From Pictodentalium vernedei (taxonomy: Eukaryota > Mollusca > Scaphopoda > Dentaliida > Dentaliidae): a stretch of DNA of 64,000 nucleotides. The stretch covers positions 796,149,608-796,213,607 of the forward strand of contig CM062296.1 of assembly GCA_031216915.1 (NCBI GenBank), in the 5' to 3' direction. This document shows, piece by piece, positions 34,945 through 45,554 of this stretch; the first letter of the stretch is position 1; each line of letters starts with the position of its first letter. Made by a program: the position numbers and the translations under genes. A model generated the notes under the pieces. It made no database searches and was not told the DNA's origin. It saw only the letters and a list, made by a program, of their open reading frames with translations.

Positions 34945-35560
34945 TTAAAGCCTGCTTGAGAGTATCTCTCTCTTCAATGACACAAACATTGTTGTCCTTC
35001 AGACACATACTCAACAGTCTTAACAATTCTTTCTTTATAAAAATCTGTTTGAATCTGAAAGTCTCTATGTTGAGCACTACACTGTGTGCCCATATCCCTC
35101 GAGGTGTGATCATTCAAAGTGCATTGCACACCTACGTCACTAGAGTGAGAAATTATGAGAGTATTAGCTGTATCCTCCGTTGACTTATTGGATATTTTGG
35201 TGGGATGAGAATCATCAAACATTTTGAAACATTTTGAAACTTGGTAGAATAAGTAGACACTTTTTTCTGTAAATTCTTCCTTCGTAACTGTCTTCTGAGG
35301 AGTCATCACACTCCGGTGTAGGGGCCTTTTTCCGTTTCGCTAAATGGTTATCCTCATCCAGGGTCATCATCCTACTCACTATCATTTGACTTTTCTTTGT
35401 GTCCAGAGTCACTGATTGAACTAGATGATGGTCCCGGATCGTAATGGGTTGCCTGAATATTGCCATGTTGCAACCTCTCATGTCTTTTGAGATATGAGTT
35501 CTTTTTGAATGACTTGTTACAATGCTCACAACAGACTCTTGATTTTGCACGGGCTAACAC
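34945..35560 (-). pseudogene. C2H2 zinc-finger frame downstream of the Gypsy integrase
   Basis: Minus-strand frame 35560-35372 carries one C2H2 finger (CEHC, KRHERLQH; C-x2-C-x12-H-x4-H). A CSVCQ element lies just upstream (about 35650), separated by the palindrome at 35561-35632. After a frameshift, the frame 35309-34974 has a three-fold motif VGVQCTL, MGTQCS, IQTDF. It is then cut by Tc1 copy A. Position after integrase and before the 3' LTR suggests a third ORF of the retroelement. It could instead be a captured host or element gene. All parts are broken. Confidence 0.5.
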
Positions 35561-35632
35561 GTCGTCGCCTGAGTGCTAGAATGTCCTATGTCCCCTTTGG
35601 GACATAGGATATTCTAGCACTCAGGCGACGAC
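35561..35632. repeat. Short palindrome interrupting the zinc-finger frame
   Basis: gtcgtcgcctgagtgctaga pairs with tctagcactcaggcgacgac; the loop region contains ctatgtcccctttgggacatag. Likely a tiny hairpin MITE inserted in the frame (flanks ctaacac and acatgttc). Confidence 0.65.
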
Positions 35633-35685
35633 ATGTTCTTCAAATCTGCCTTGTATACCACTCTGGCAAACAGAGCATATCACAT

Positions 35686-37300
35686 CAACTGGGTAGATGC
35701 CTTCCGGTTGGTCGTCTTTGTATTATGCGTCTTCCTGCAAGTAGAAAGAATACTTTTGTTAAGACTTTTGCAAAGAAAGTCATAAAAATGTTTTGGGGGT
35801 TTTCTTACTCGTTTCCCTGTAACTGAAGTGCTTGGTTCCCCTTCGTCTTCATTGGCAGAATCAGCTGATCGATTTCCTAAAATAGAAGTTGAAACTCCCA
35901 GAGGTGTGTCCGGGATAACTTCTTCTTCTCCAAACAAAACTTGTGCTGTGGCCTTTCTGATTCGATCACAGTTGATAACCTGTTCCATCTCTTGCCTACC
36001 ACACTCTACCTTATAGAGTATTATTTTGAATAAACCTCGCCAAAATGACGTGAGTTTTGACAAGCAACCTGTTTTCTTTTGGGGAAATTGTACATAAACA
36101 CTGTCTCCCTCTGAGAAAGTTTCAAAAGATAGCTTGAGATCATGATTTTTCTTTTGTCTCAGCACAGCTGCATGAGTACTGTTACGTACTATGTTGTGGA
36201 TATTCTCCAAAGTCTCTTGAAGTTCCCATACCCAAATGTTTCTGGGAACCAATCACATGTGTTGAGACAATATTACATAATATGTAAAGGCGTTGACGTT
36301 TCCCTCCCAATCATTAGCATATTAGGAGAACATCCTACAGTCTCCTGCTCCGATGAGCGGCAAGCCATCGTGATCAACGGTAGATAGCTGCCCCAGTCCC
36401 ACTGATACTCTTCCACATATGAGCTCAACATTGTTTCTAAAGTTCTGTCAAACCGTTCCGCCATACCATTCGTCTGAGGGTGGTATGGCGAAGTTTTAGT
36501 TTTCTCAATTTTCAAAATTTAACACATCTCTAGAAAATACTTCCCTTCAAATTGACCGCCTTGTCCTGAATGAATACATCTTGGGATACCAAACCGAACA
36601 CTAACTTCTCACACCATTACTCTTACAACTGTTTAGCTTCTTTATCAGGCATAGGAAATGCCTCCGTCCACTTACTAAAATAATCAGATATTACTAATAT
36701 ATTTTTGTTGCCACCTTCAGTGGTCGGTAGTTCTCCAAGTATATCTACTGCTATCCGTTCCATGAGATAACATATTTGTACATTGCATTGGCGCTCTTTT
36801 GTTCCTCTGCCGATTCTTCTTGTGAGTACACACATTACATGTCCCAACATTCCGCCGAACATCAAATCGGATGCATGGTCAATAAACATGCTCTCGGATT
36901 CTCGCCTAAGTTCTGGTCATGCCCCAGTGACCAGACGTTTCTGTGTCATGACATAACTTCAAAATATTTCTCCGTTCTTTCAGGGGTATGATAGCCTGAC
37001 TAACTGGTATTTCATCATCTTGTGAAATCCATTTCCTATGTAAAACATTGTTCATAATTACAGGTTTATCCCAGTCATTTAGTAATGACTTTAGGAAGTA
37101 ACTTTGTGATCTTAAGACACTGCGGCCAGGTTTATGTCGATCAGTCACCCACTGCTTTAACGAAGAAGTGTCAGGGTCTGAATCCTGTATAGTCTGAATA
37201 TTCCATTCATGGAAGTTATCGTTACATGCATTGGTCTCTAATGGAATGTTAGTATATCTCATTCTGTCTCCTTGTGGAATACTCTTTGGCATTCCACACT
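35686..37300 (-). pseudogene. Gypsy integrase, with stops and frameshifts
   Basis: The N-terminal zinc-binding region is in frame 37292-36906 (LKLCHDTETSGHWGMTRT). The core follows with DILGELP and VISDYFSKWTEAFPMP (about 36720-36640) and, in the next frame, SPYHPQTNGMAERFDRTL, which holds the catalytic glutamate. The C-terminal region 36252-35680 has LTSFWRGLFKI, equivalent to the GPY/F-type module. The protein normally inserts the retrotransposon DNA into the host chromosome. Breaks near 36900, 36600 and 36260 separate the frames. Confidence 0.8.
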
Positions 37301-37417
37301 GTCGTCATGGAATTCTGCTCAGTCCATCGGTGTGGCTTCTCTGGTCTGTGTTCAATTTGCATATCGTATGTGGCTACTACTTCCAACCACCTAGCAACTT
37401 GGTCTTCTGGGTTTTTT

Positions 37418-37670
37418 TTAACCCTTTACCTAACATGAAAAGCAGACGACACTTGCAAAACAAATTCTTGAAAAACTATTTTGTTTCATTTTTTGTCTCA
37501 AAAACATAGGATATGACCTCTCATTGGAACGAGCTCGGCGAGCTCGTTCCAATGTGGGGTCATAACCTATGTTTTTTGATAAAAAAAAATTTTAAATAAT
37601 GAAAATTAATTGACGGTTTCTGAGAATAGCGCTGGCCGATTTTTGGCCGTTACGTTGGGTAAAGGGTTAA
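37418..37670. mobile_element. piggyBac-like MITE in the Gypsy RNase H region
   Basis: Ends TTAACCCTTTACCTAAC and its near complement GTTGGGTAAAGGGTTAA, each at a TTAA target. The centre is a palindrome cattggaacgagctcggcgagctcgttccaatg. It splits the RNase H frame after KWLL; the coding sequence continues as NPEDQVARWLEVVATYDM on the other side. The internal word is shared with the degenerate repeat at 21.25-21.54 kb. Confidence 0.75.
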
Positions 37671-37886
37671 TCCTAGGAGCCATTTCAAACAGTTATGGTC
37701 CGTGCGCACTAAAAAAGTTTTCCCATATAAATAATGCCTAAAGTATTTAATGAAATGAACCAGGGCCAACAACTCTTTTTTCGTGACACAGCATTTTCTT
37801 TCCGACTTGGTCAGAACTCTGCTAGCATATGAAATGATGACCTCGTTGTTATCGATTACTTGGAAAAGAACACCTGCCATAGTATA
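37671..37886 (-). pseudogene. Gypsy RNase H, split by two insertions
   Basis: The frame reads MAGVLFQVIDNNEV, SYASRVLTKSERKC, TKKELLALVHFIKYFRHYLYG and RTDHNCLKWLL. These are the typical blocks of the Gypsy RNase H that removes genomic RNA after reverse transcription. The preceding segment (FILDIDASD) lies at about 39480-39520, beyond Tc1 copy B, and the following segment beyond the TTAA MITE. Confidence 0.85.
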
Positions 37887-39467
37887 CTACTCAAAGTTTG
37901 CTAAGCACCAAGTATATCCAACTACCTGTTTTACGTTTTAGTTGAAATATTGTTACTAAAAGTGTATATATTTTATATTTTATTATATCTTTAATGATTT
38001 AAGCACAGAAATTAAGATTTTGTTTGTGTTTGACATTATTTTTTAGATTTTGAATACGATAACCATGGAAATGGATATTATTGGTAAAAGAGGAAAATTT
38101 CCAAATTTGCCAAAACGTTGACGGAGCGAACTGATATGGGTTCAATATCGAGTATGAGACCCATTATTGTTAATTACAGCTTGAGAACGCCTTCTCAAGC
38201 TCCCAGTCAGGTTCCAGATGGTCCTGTGTGGGATGTTGTTCCATTATTGGACCGGCATGGCATCAAGCTTCTGGACACTTCTTGGTTGGACTGGACGGAC
38301 TGAAATTGCAAGCTGCAACTCATTCCAGACATGTTCGATTGGATTGAGGTCATGGGATCTTGCTGGCCAGTCCATACGCTCAATCCCCTCCCTCTGTCGG
38401 AACCCCCGGACAGCATGGGCAGCAGGAGGACGGGCATTAACGTCCATCAGAATGAATCTATCACCCACCGCACCTGCATACAATCTGAAGTGGACATCCA
38501 GGATCTCATCAATATACCACTGTGCAGTCAACGTACCACGGTCAAGGACACGGAGCTCTGTACGTCCATCCCTGCTGATGCCGCCACAGACCATTATTGA
38601 CTCTCCACCATAGTGGTCATGCTCAGCAATGTTGGCTGCATGGAATCGCTCTTCTGGTCTTCTCCATACCCTAGAACGCCTATCTGTGTTGACTAGGCAG
38701 TACCTTGACTCATCTGTAAAAAGGACAGGTCGTCAATCTTCTGGTCCATCCAACGTGATCCATGGCCCATTCATATCGTGCCTGGCGGTGGTTCTGGGGC
38801 ATCTGAATGCGGAATGCGAATACATGGTCTTCTCGATCGGAGACCACCTTCGTGCAACCTTGCCCGGATAGTCTGCGTCGAAACATTTACCCCGGATACA
38901 TTCTGAAGGTCACTGCGAAGCCGGGTTGCCGTGTCATAGCGGTTCCTACGGGCCTAAATGATCAAAAACCGGTCTTCAGCTGCAGATGCTGCCCTGTCTC
39001 TGCCACCACCATGTCGTCTGATCGGTGTGCCATACTGCTGAAATCTTGCCCAGGCTCTGGTTATCACCGTATGGTGCACACCAAGGGCTTCACCAACCTG
39101 ACGATGGGTAGCCCCTTGTTCCACCATCCCTACAGCCCGCCACATTTCTGCTTTAGACAAATATCTTCTTACATTTGCATTCGCCATATTCAATCATTAA
39201 ATCACAAGGGTTTGTGTTGAAATGAAGATTGAATACCCTAGACATCTCATGTACATGTAGACAGTACACGAAAACATCACGGAAATCGAGGGGTACATGT
39301 TTTCCATGACTGTCACGAAACGTCTGCCTTTTAAGAGAGCTAATGTAAACGCTGAGGACCATCTCAATACATTCCTCAATCATATCCCCCAAAAATATCG
39401 CAAATGTGTCACAATAAAATTTCACAATCATGTGTCAAATATGTGGTGCTTAGCAAACTTTGAGTAG
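37887..39467 (-). mobile_element. Tc1-like transposon B, 1,581 bp
   Basis: Same ends as copy A (CTACTCAAAGTTTGC...GAGTAG), opposite orientation, TA at both borders. Inserted in the RNase H coding region of the Gypsy element. Length equals copy A to the base by my count. Confidence 0.85.
38244..39193 (-). pseudogene. Tc1-like transposase, frameshifted (copy B)
   Basis: The N-terminal frame 39193-38954 has EMWRAVGMVEQGATHRQV and the helix-turn-helix. The catalytic part 38594-38244 has WGGIS (here CGGIS), FILMDVNARPP (second aspartate) and MDWPARSHDLNPIEHVW. The region between is out of frame. Like copy A it is inactive but has independent damage: copy A's G-run and 34209-34211 stop are absent here. 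Confidence 0.8.
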
Positions 39468-39489
39468 TATTTTATCACTAGCATCTATA

Positions 39490-40620
39490 TCAAGAATGAA
39501 TGACTTGCTAAAGTTAGGATGAATCAATATGGGAGCATTCACTACTAGACACTCCTTTAAATGTCGGAACGCTTCATCCTATTCATTAGTCCATACAAAC
39601 GTTTTGCTTTTCTCCGTCAATTTGTGTAATGGTCGAGCAATTTTGGCAAATTTAAAATGAAGCGTCTATAGTAACTCGAAAAACCAAAATATGATCTCAA
39701 TTCATGCACGCTAGATAGTACTGGCCAGTTAGCAACAGTTTCTGTTTTCTTGGGTCGGTTTTAATACCGGGGACTGAAATTATATGGTCCAAGAATTCTA
39801 CCTGTTCAGCAAATAAAATACATTTTCATGGTCTTAGCTTCAGTCCTGCCTCCAGAAGCCTGCCAAATATCAAAGACAAATTATCAAGCATGTCCTCAAA
39901 TGATTTACCATAGCAAATAATGTCATCCAAGTAAATAAGGCAAACCTTCCACTGTAATCCTCAAGTACAGTCTCCGTTAAACGTTCCAATGTTTGGGGGG
40001 ATCTAAGGCGAGACCCATTGGCATAACATTGAAAAGGAATAAGTGACAAAAGCTGTTTTTCTTCTTTACCGTTCGGATCGATTTCCACTTGCCAGAACCC
40101 CGAAAATAAGTCCAAAGTCGAAAACCACTTAAAACCTTGCAGCTGATCTAACGAGTCATCTATCCAGGGTAAAGGGTAAGCGTGCTTCTGGATTACTTTA
40201 TTAAAACGGCGACAGTCCACGCAGAAATGGGTTGAGTTGTCCTTCTTTTTCACCAAAAGAATGGGTGCTCCCCAGGGACTATACGACCTTTCAATGATGT
40301 TATTATTCAATATTTTCTTGATTTCTTCCTCTATTTCTTTGTGATGTGTGTGGGACCAGTGTGGTGGTTGCTTTGAGGGCTTGGCGTCACCAGTATCAAT
40401 TTTGTGTTTGATCAACCCTGTTCTTCCACGATCCCTGTGTGATCTTGCGAACACGTCTTCATATTTGAGTAAAAGTTCTCGTACAGCATCTCTGTGCTGA
40501 TCCCATTTGTTGTTGACTCGAGTAACTCTTGCAAATGCGCAGGGCATGTATTACTTTTACTGCTCATATTAAGATTATTTTCATTCTTAATAACAGCTGT
40601 TACTAGACTAAGTGTTGCTA
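39490..40620 (-). pseudogene. Gypsy reverse transcriptase, frameshifted
   Basis: Frame 40547-39870 contains KHKIDTGDAKP, YSPWGAPILLVKKKDNS, FCVDCRRFNKV, YPLPWIDDSLDQL and FSTLDLFSGFWQVEI, the successive conserved blocks of Gypsy RT. A frameshift before the catalytic block puts IYLDDII (about 39945-39925) into another frame. This active-site motif of the polymerase is preserved but not joined to the rest. Downstream stops are visible. Confidence 0.85.
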
Positions 40621-41049
40621 CCATTGTTCCAGGAATCCAGGGTACAACGTATGATGTTCGTTGGATAAGTTCATTAGTTTTAGAGGCACTTTGTACATCC
40701 TATTTATCAACGCCCGACCAACGACCCTTCTCCGACTTGAAACATTTCTCTGTTGTTTCAACCAAACTTGGTCTAGAGTAAACCTTATTATTGCTGGGAA
40801 TAATGACTTTGCCATTAATGATAACCTCCGACCGTCTGGGCAAAATGATATGTTCAGTTACAGCTATTCTATAGCATCCAAGAATCCAAGAGATCCTTCA
40901 AAGTAAAGGTCAGAGGTATTTTTCCTTGCCTGTAGCTTTTTTTTACCTTTCACCTCGGCCACAATTAAATCGACCGCAGTTGAGACATTTTGTAAAACTG
41001 TCTCCAGTTTAGTTTTTTTTTCCTAAATATTCTAAAGGCTATCCACTGG

Positions 41050-41300
41050 CTGAGAGGATGTCACAATGAATTTTCTCAATAGAGGGGAGGAACTGGTATG
41101 TTCTTCCAAACCTTATTTGACAAAATGGTGACTATTGCCACTGTGTCTACTAAACACTTTGGTTCTACTCCGTGGAGCACGGCTTTCACATACACCCCCC
41201 GCTTCCTCAACCATTTTGTTAATCCCAACAGTGTGTTTCTTGGTATGGGTATTTATATGAATTTCACGGATAGAGACGGTTTTCTGACTTGATCTCTGAA
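41050..41300 (-). pseudogene. Gypsy protease region, active site altered
   Basis: Minus strand reads GVEPKCLVDTVAIVTILS at about 41165-41110. Retroviral-type aspartic proteases have D-T/S-G at this point; here the glycine is valine, so the enzyme would be inactive even if translated. It follows the gag zinc knuckle by about 150 bp. Confidence 0.65.
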
Positions 41301-42370
41301 TATCCCTACCGAGTTTGGGCATTTGTTTCGAAAATGTTTTTCAGAACCACATTCAAAACATGTTAATTGTTTTTTTGTCGACTTGGTTCGGTGTGCTGTG
41401 TTGATGTTTTTCCTTTTCTCTGTGAGTGATCAGATGGTTGTGCTTGATTTGTAGCTAGTTTTATGTCTGGAACTTCTTTCCCGAGCTGACCGACAGTCCC
41501 TTGTAATTACTGTATACTTGCTGCAACCTCCTCGTCTTTCTCAGCAGCATCCAGGGTATCAGAAATACTCCTGAGAAAACCTTGTGCTTCGGTGTATTGA
41601 CGTTCTGTTATGTTCTGAAAAATGCTTCCAGTTTAACGGCATGGCAAACTGCGTCATTTAAATCACATGGTCGAGCCTGTTTCACCCTAAGACGCATATC
41701 TGAAAGTGCCAATGCGTCAATGAACTGTCCCTTGGCTAGTGTGTCCTTCACATCATTTGGTGCAGCTAGATATGCTAAATTTGTTAACCTTCTAATGCCT
41801 TGTCCTAATTCAGGCAAACTTTCACTTTCTCCCTGGTGTTTGTCTCGCAACTGAGCTCTGTGTAACTCCGTTTGATTAGAAGGCGAAAATCTTTGTTCCA
41901 ATGCCTTAATTAGCTGTGAAAAACTGTTGGCTCTCGTTGATAAATTACTCAACACTCCCTGAGCTTGACCACGTAGCTGTGCCGCTAAGTATAAGCATTT
42001 ACTGTGTTGTGACCATTGGTTGCGTTCGGCACAAGTTTCAAAGTGTACAAGGTAATCTGGCCAAGAACTTTGTACCACCATACGTGGCAGGTATTATTAA
42101 AGTAGAAGACTGGTGTGTGGTTGCATTATGTTCAATGGAACATGTTTGAGTTGTCCTGGAGAGAAGATGGGTTGAGACGCCCGTAGGTTGTGTGCTGTAA
42201 GTAGCCTGAGGAGGGACCGCCCACAATGTTCGATGTTAGTAGCAAGTCTTTGTCAGCATCGTGTTCAAAACGTACTGATTGTCTTGAACGCATTCGATCA
42301 TGTGTTCTTGAAGAAATCACAGGTTTATGTGCCCGTGTCTGTTGGTTATAAGACCTAAAAATGCCTGAGA

Positions 42371-43076
42371 CAGTGGCGGCGCCAGAAATTTTTTTGTGGG
42401 GGGGGGGGGCAACTAGGGGGGCAGACTCCCATGAAGGGGGGCAAATACGTAAAGGATCATATCATTACTTTGTTATGAGGTAGTCCAAACTTGGACCCAA
42501 AGTCCGTAATATAATTTTTTGGTTTGGTACGTCCTGTGGACGTACCAAACCAAAAAATTATATTACGGACTTTGGGTCCAAGTTTCGACTAAATGTAATG
42601 GTAATTAGCGGTCCTCCTTTCAAAAAATCCTGGATCCGCGTCTGGTGGGTCTGTGCGTGAGAGAAAGAGAGAGAGAGAGAGAGAGACTCATAATGCCCGT
42701 CTGTCATAATGCGAAATCCATGAATTTTTTTAGACAAGGGATATGGATAGACATGCCTTTGTTGGCTCATAACTTAATTATAACTTATAAGTATCTGCAT
42801 CCGAGTCTTTAAATCTCCACTGCCTGGATGTGTTCATCAGCTAGCCTGAGGCTTTGGGCTAAATGTGTATGGGAAATTATTGGGAATAAAAAAAGAGAGG
42901 GGTGTGTGTGTGTGAGAGAGAGAGTGACTGAATGTGTTTGTGTGTGAGAGTGGATGGAAATGCTTGCGAGATGGTTGGGGGGGGCAACTGGGGGGGGGGG
43001 GCAAAGCCTTCGTTTGGGGGGGGGGGGGGGGGAATGCCCCCCCATAACCCCCCCCCCCCCCGTAGCGCCGCCACTG
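42371..43076. mobile_element. Non-autonomous hAT-like element, 706 bp
   Basis: Termini CAGTGGCGGCGCC / (complement of) GGCGCTACGCCGCCACTG-type, flanked by a perfect 8-bp duplication GCCTGAGA (42363-42370 and 43077-43084). An 8-bp duplication and a CAGTG start are hAT hallmarks. The interior has G-runs, a GA microsatellite (42660-42685) and a perfect long hairpin, with no transposase. It lies inside the Gypsy gag frame. Confidence 0.85.
42489..42583. repeat. Perfect 46-bp-arm hairpin inside the hAT-like element
   Basis: acttggacccaaagtccgta at the left and its exact complement at the right form 46-bp arms with a 3-base centre (tgt). I found no mismatch. A nested hairpin MITE or a recent inverted duplication is likely. 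Confidence 0.9.
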
Positions 43077-43350
43077 GCCTGAGACCAGCCCGTGTGTCTC
43101 AGACTTATTTGTCGATGCAAACATCAATTCCTCTTCAAACTCTTTGCTCTTATTCTGAAGCTCAGCAATTTGTGAAGACAGAACTCTTATTTCAGCCTGC
43201 TTCTTCATGTGTTCTTCAAATCCTTCAGACAACATAGTGATTTCAGCATCTAGCTGATCAACACCGTTCATAGTGTCGTGAAACGTAAATATTGAGATTA
43301 TATTTGTTGAACAATAAAGTTCTTATAAGGGAGCTCAGCAAATAGAACAA

Positions 43351-43362
43351 CCGCTGCCGCCA
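43351..43362 (-). promoter_or_regulatory. Candidate primer-binding site of the Gypsy element
   Basis: TGGCGGCAGCGG on the minus strand lies 4 nt after the LTR end (gttaca). TGG start and position fit priming by a tRNA 3' end; the tRNA is not identified. Confidence 0.5.
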
Positions 43363-43366
43363 GATG

Positions 43367-43497
43367 TGTAACGTGCAAGCTTAACTGAGAGTATATTGTG
43401 AAGTGGGGCTCGACAGTTCCAATGATTTGGAGCTCTCTTCTCGGCCAAGTTTAAGACCCTGTTTGTACTGAATACTGAGAAGCAGACTATACAGTTA
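43367..43497 (-). repeat. 5' LTR of the Gypsy element, partial
   Basis: Homologous to 32015 onward from tgtaac to about gcagacta; beyond that the two diverge and the assembly gap follows 150 bp later. The outer end and target duplication cannot be seen. Confidence 0.65.
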
Positions 43498-43645
43498 AAA
43501 CTAGAAGTCCTGTCATGAAATGCGCACAAATAGCACGTTGATATGCGCGTTAATGTACGCGTTATGGCCCAAGTGAAGCTATCAAATTCTGTACATATGG
43601 CCTGTGCACAAGCAACGTTTCAGCCAATGGACCTCCGGGTAACCC

Positions 43646-43745
43646 NNNNNNNNNNNNNNNNNNNNNNNNNNNNNNNNNNNNNNNNNNNNNNNNNNNNNNN
43701 NNNNNNNNNNNNNNNNNNNNNNNNNNNNNNNNNNNNNNNNNNNNN
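43646..43745. other. Assembly gap (100 N)
   Basis: Exactly 100 N, a conventional scaffold gap of unknown true size. Reading frames across it are meaningless. Confidence 0.99.
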
Positions 43746-45550
43746 ATAAATTTTGTTCTACATAACACAAAACCACCAAATTTACAGGGTCGGTTCTACC
43801 CTCTTAGAAGGAGAAAAAAAAACTATTGACATTGGGATTCGTCGGCCAATGGTCGAGGTCATTGTTCCTGAAAATAGCACTTTTTTGTTTTCGGGCTCAG
43901 TACTGTTACAATAAATGTAATTTAAAAAAGGCTTAGCAGATCGCCCTGTGGATCAGCGATCCATTCATCGGATTTTATTCCGTACACTTGTCCTCATTCA
44001 GCGTAAACGTGTCCCCATGCAGCTACAGACTCCACTTTTATATTGCTTTGAAAAAGTTTGCCACAAGTGATTCTTCCTTGGGAACTCAGTCGTTCGCCTG
44101 TATTTCTCTTGGTACCGTTTTACATTATTGTTGGGTTCCTATATTGGCTGCCAACAACAATGTAGAAACGCCTATGCCTGTATATTAAAGGTGATAATTG
44201 TCATAAAACATTAATCTGCGACTTAAAGTCTTAATCTGCTAGGTATTTTTTTTTTTTTTTTAAATATTTTTATCAAATCTAGTACAGCAGCCATGACTAA
44301 ATTTGATGAAAATTTGATAAGATTTGATGTCACTTCATTCAGTGTGCAGAACTCATAAAGAGGTGAGCATCATAGCGGTTAGGGGCACAGAAGAATATGT
44401 GTTTTAGCTTAAAATTGAGCTCTCTTAAGACTTAGGCTGGTGTTTTAAGCATGCACCTCAAATTCGAGGAATGCAACTGTAATAGCTTATTTGAAAAGAA
44501 GTGATGTGAATCCATATAATACTTTCCTTATTGTTGTTTCCAGAAGTCACAGAGAACGATTAAAGTCGACTTTTGGAAGTTGAAGTCGATTATATGTGCT
44601 GCTGACGATTAGTTGGCTTCTCAATTAATCATGCCAGCCCTGTTATTATTATTATCACAAGCTGTAGGGAGTTCATCGTATCAGTTGATCTCCATGTTTT
44701 CACTACAGATTATTATTCGTCATTCATGCAGTGAAATTCCTTCTCCTTACGCATCAATATATACATTAATCCGGTAAATATCGTTTAAATAGCATGTGAT
44801 TTAAACTTTATTTTACTCCAAATGTGAAATTTTAGCTGCAAAACTAAATAGCATCAATAATATTTTGAGGGTACGAAATAGTTTTGGGGTTAGGACATTA
44901 CAAGTAGCATACCCGTACTAAAATGGTACGAAATTGCTCAAAATTCCGAGTACAAAATCGTTTCGGGTATGAAATGTTAAGCGTCACCGGGGGGCGGGGG
45001 GGGGGGGCGGGGGGAGGGGGCTGGAAACTTCAAAACTTAATGATTTTTTGACGATGTTTGCACCCAGGAAATCAAATCTTTTGAGTCTTCTTGGCCTTTG
45101 ATGTTGCGTGAGAAGTAATTTTGCTGTGGGATTGCTGGTACCTAATCATCAACAACCCTGTACTCTAGGACCGTTTAAATACATTCTTGTACATTAGGAT
45201 CCGTTAAATAGTATCACAGTACTTTCCCATAGGCGACCATTATACTGCCCTAGCGAAATAAATATGATGGCATCACGTTAAATTTGGCATTCAGATATCT
45301 TTGTCAAGTTTAGCCCTTCAGGGGCCATGCAACAAATAAAAGAGAAAAACTGACAGCAAGGGACGTGCACATATTTTTCAGGGTATTCCCAACAAAAACA
45401 CACCAATAGTCAACTGTATATTTTACGTCCAAAAAGTCATCAAGTCACCCTCTTTATTTATCTGGAATATTTAACAAAAATGCAAGATGTCAGTAGAATA
45501 CTTCACATGTTTATTGAAACAATAGGCCAATATTTTCCAAATGCTGCCCA
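43746..45550. other. No gene seen
   Basis: AT-rich unique sequence with a T-run at 44248 and a G-run at 44990-45020. I see no coding frame or element end. Confidence 0.45.
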
Positions 45551-45554
45551 TTTG

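Larger units (their letters stand above)
41319..43271 (-). pseudogene. Gypsy gag polyprotein, interrupted by a hAT-like element
   Basis: ATG at 43271 starts a coiled-coil-like N-terminus (MLSEGFEEHMKKQAEIRVL). It is cut by the 706-bp insertion at 42371-43076. The capsid part is in frame 42081-41608 (WPDYLVHFETCAERNQW, KCLYLAAQLRGQAQGVL). A CCHC zinc knuckle CFECGSEKHFRNKC lies at 41361-41319. Gag packages the element RNA. Frameshifts fall near 42130 and 41600. Confidence 0.75.
32015..43497 (-). mobile_element. Gypsy-type LTR retrotransposon, decayed and interrupted by at least five insertions
   Basis: Related LTR sequences start with tgtaac at 32015 and 43367 in the same orientation. On the minus strand the order is primer-binding site, gag with zinc knuckle, protease, reverse transcriptase, RNase H, integrase, then a downstream C2H2 frame. 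This is the Gypsy order (integrase after RNase H). Insertions: hAT-like 42371-43076, Tc1-like 37887-39467 and 33360-34940, TTAA MITE 37418-37670, palindrome 35561-35632, and a GC-rich foldback at 32.7-33.35 kb. All coding parts carry stops or frameshifts. Confidence 0.85.

Noticed and set aside
42809-43120. Pro/Gly-rich ORFs around the G-runs
   Set aside because: They are homopolymer artefacts within the hAT-like insertion.
43543-43779. ORFs crossing 43646-43745
   Set aside because: The middle is an assembly gap of 100 N.
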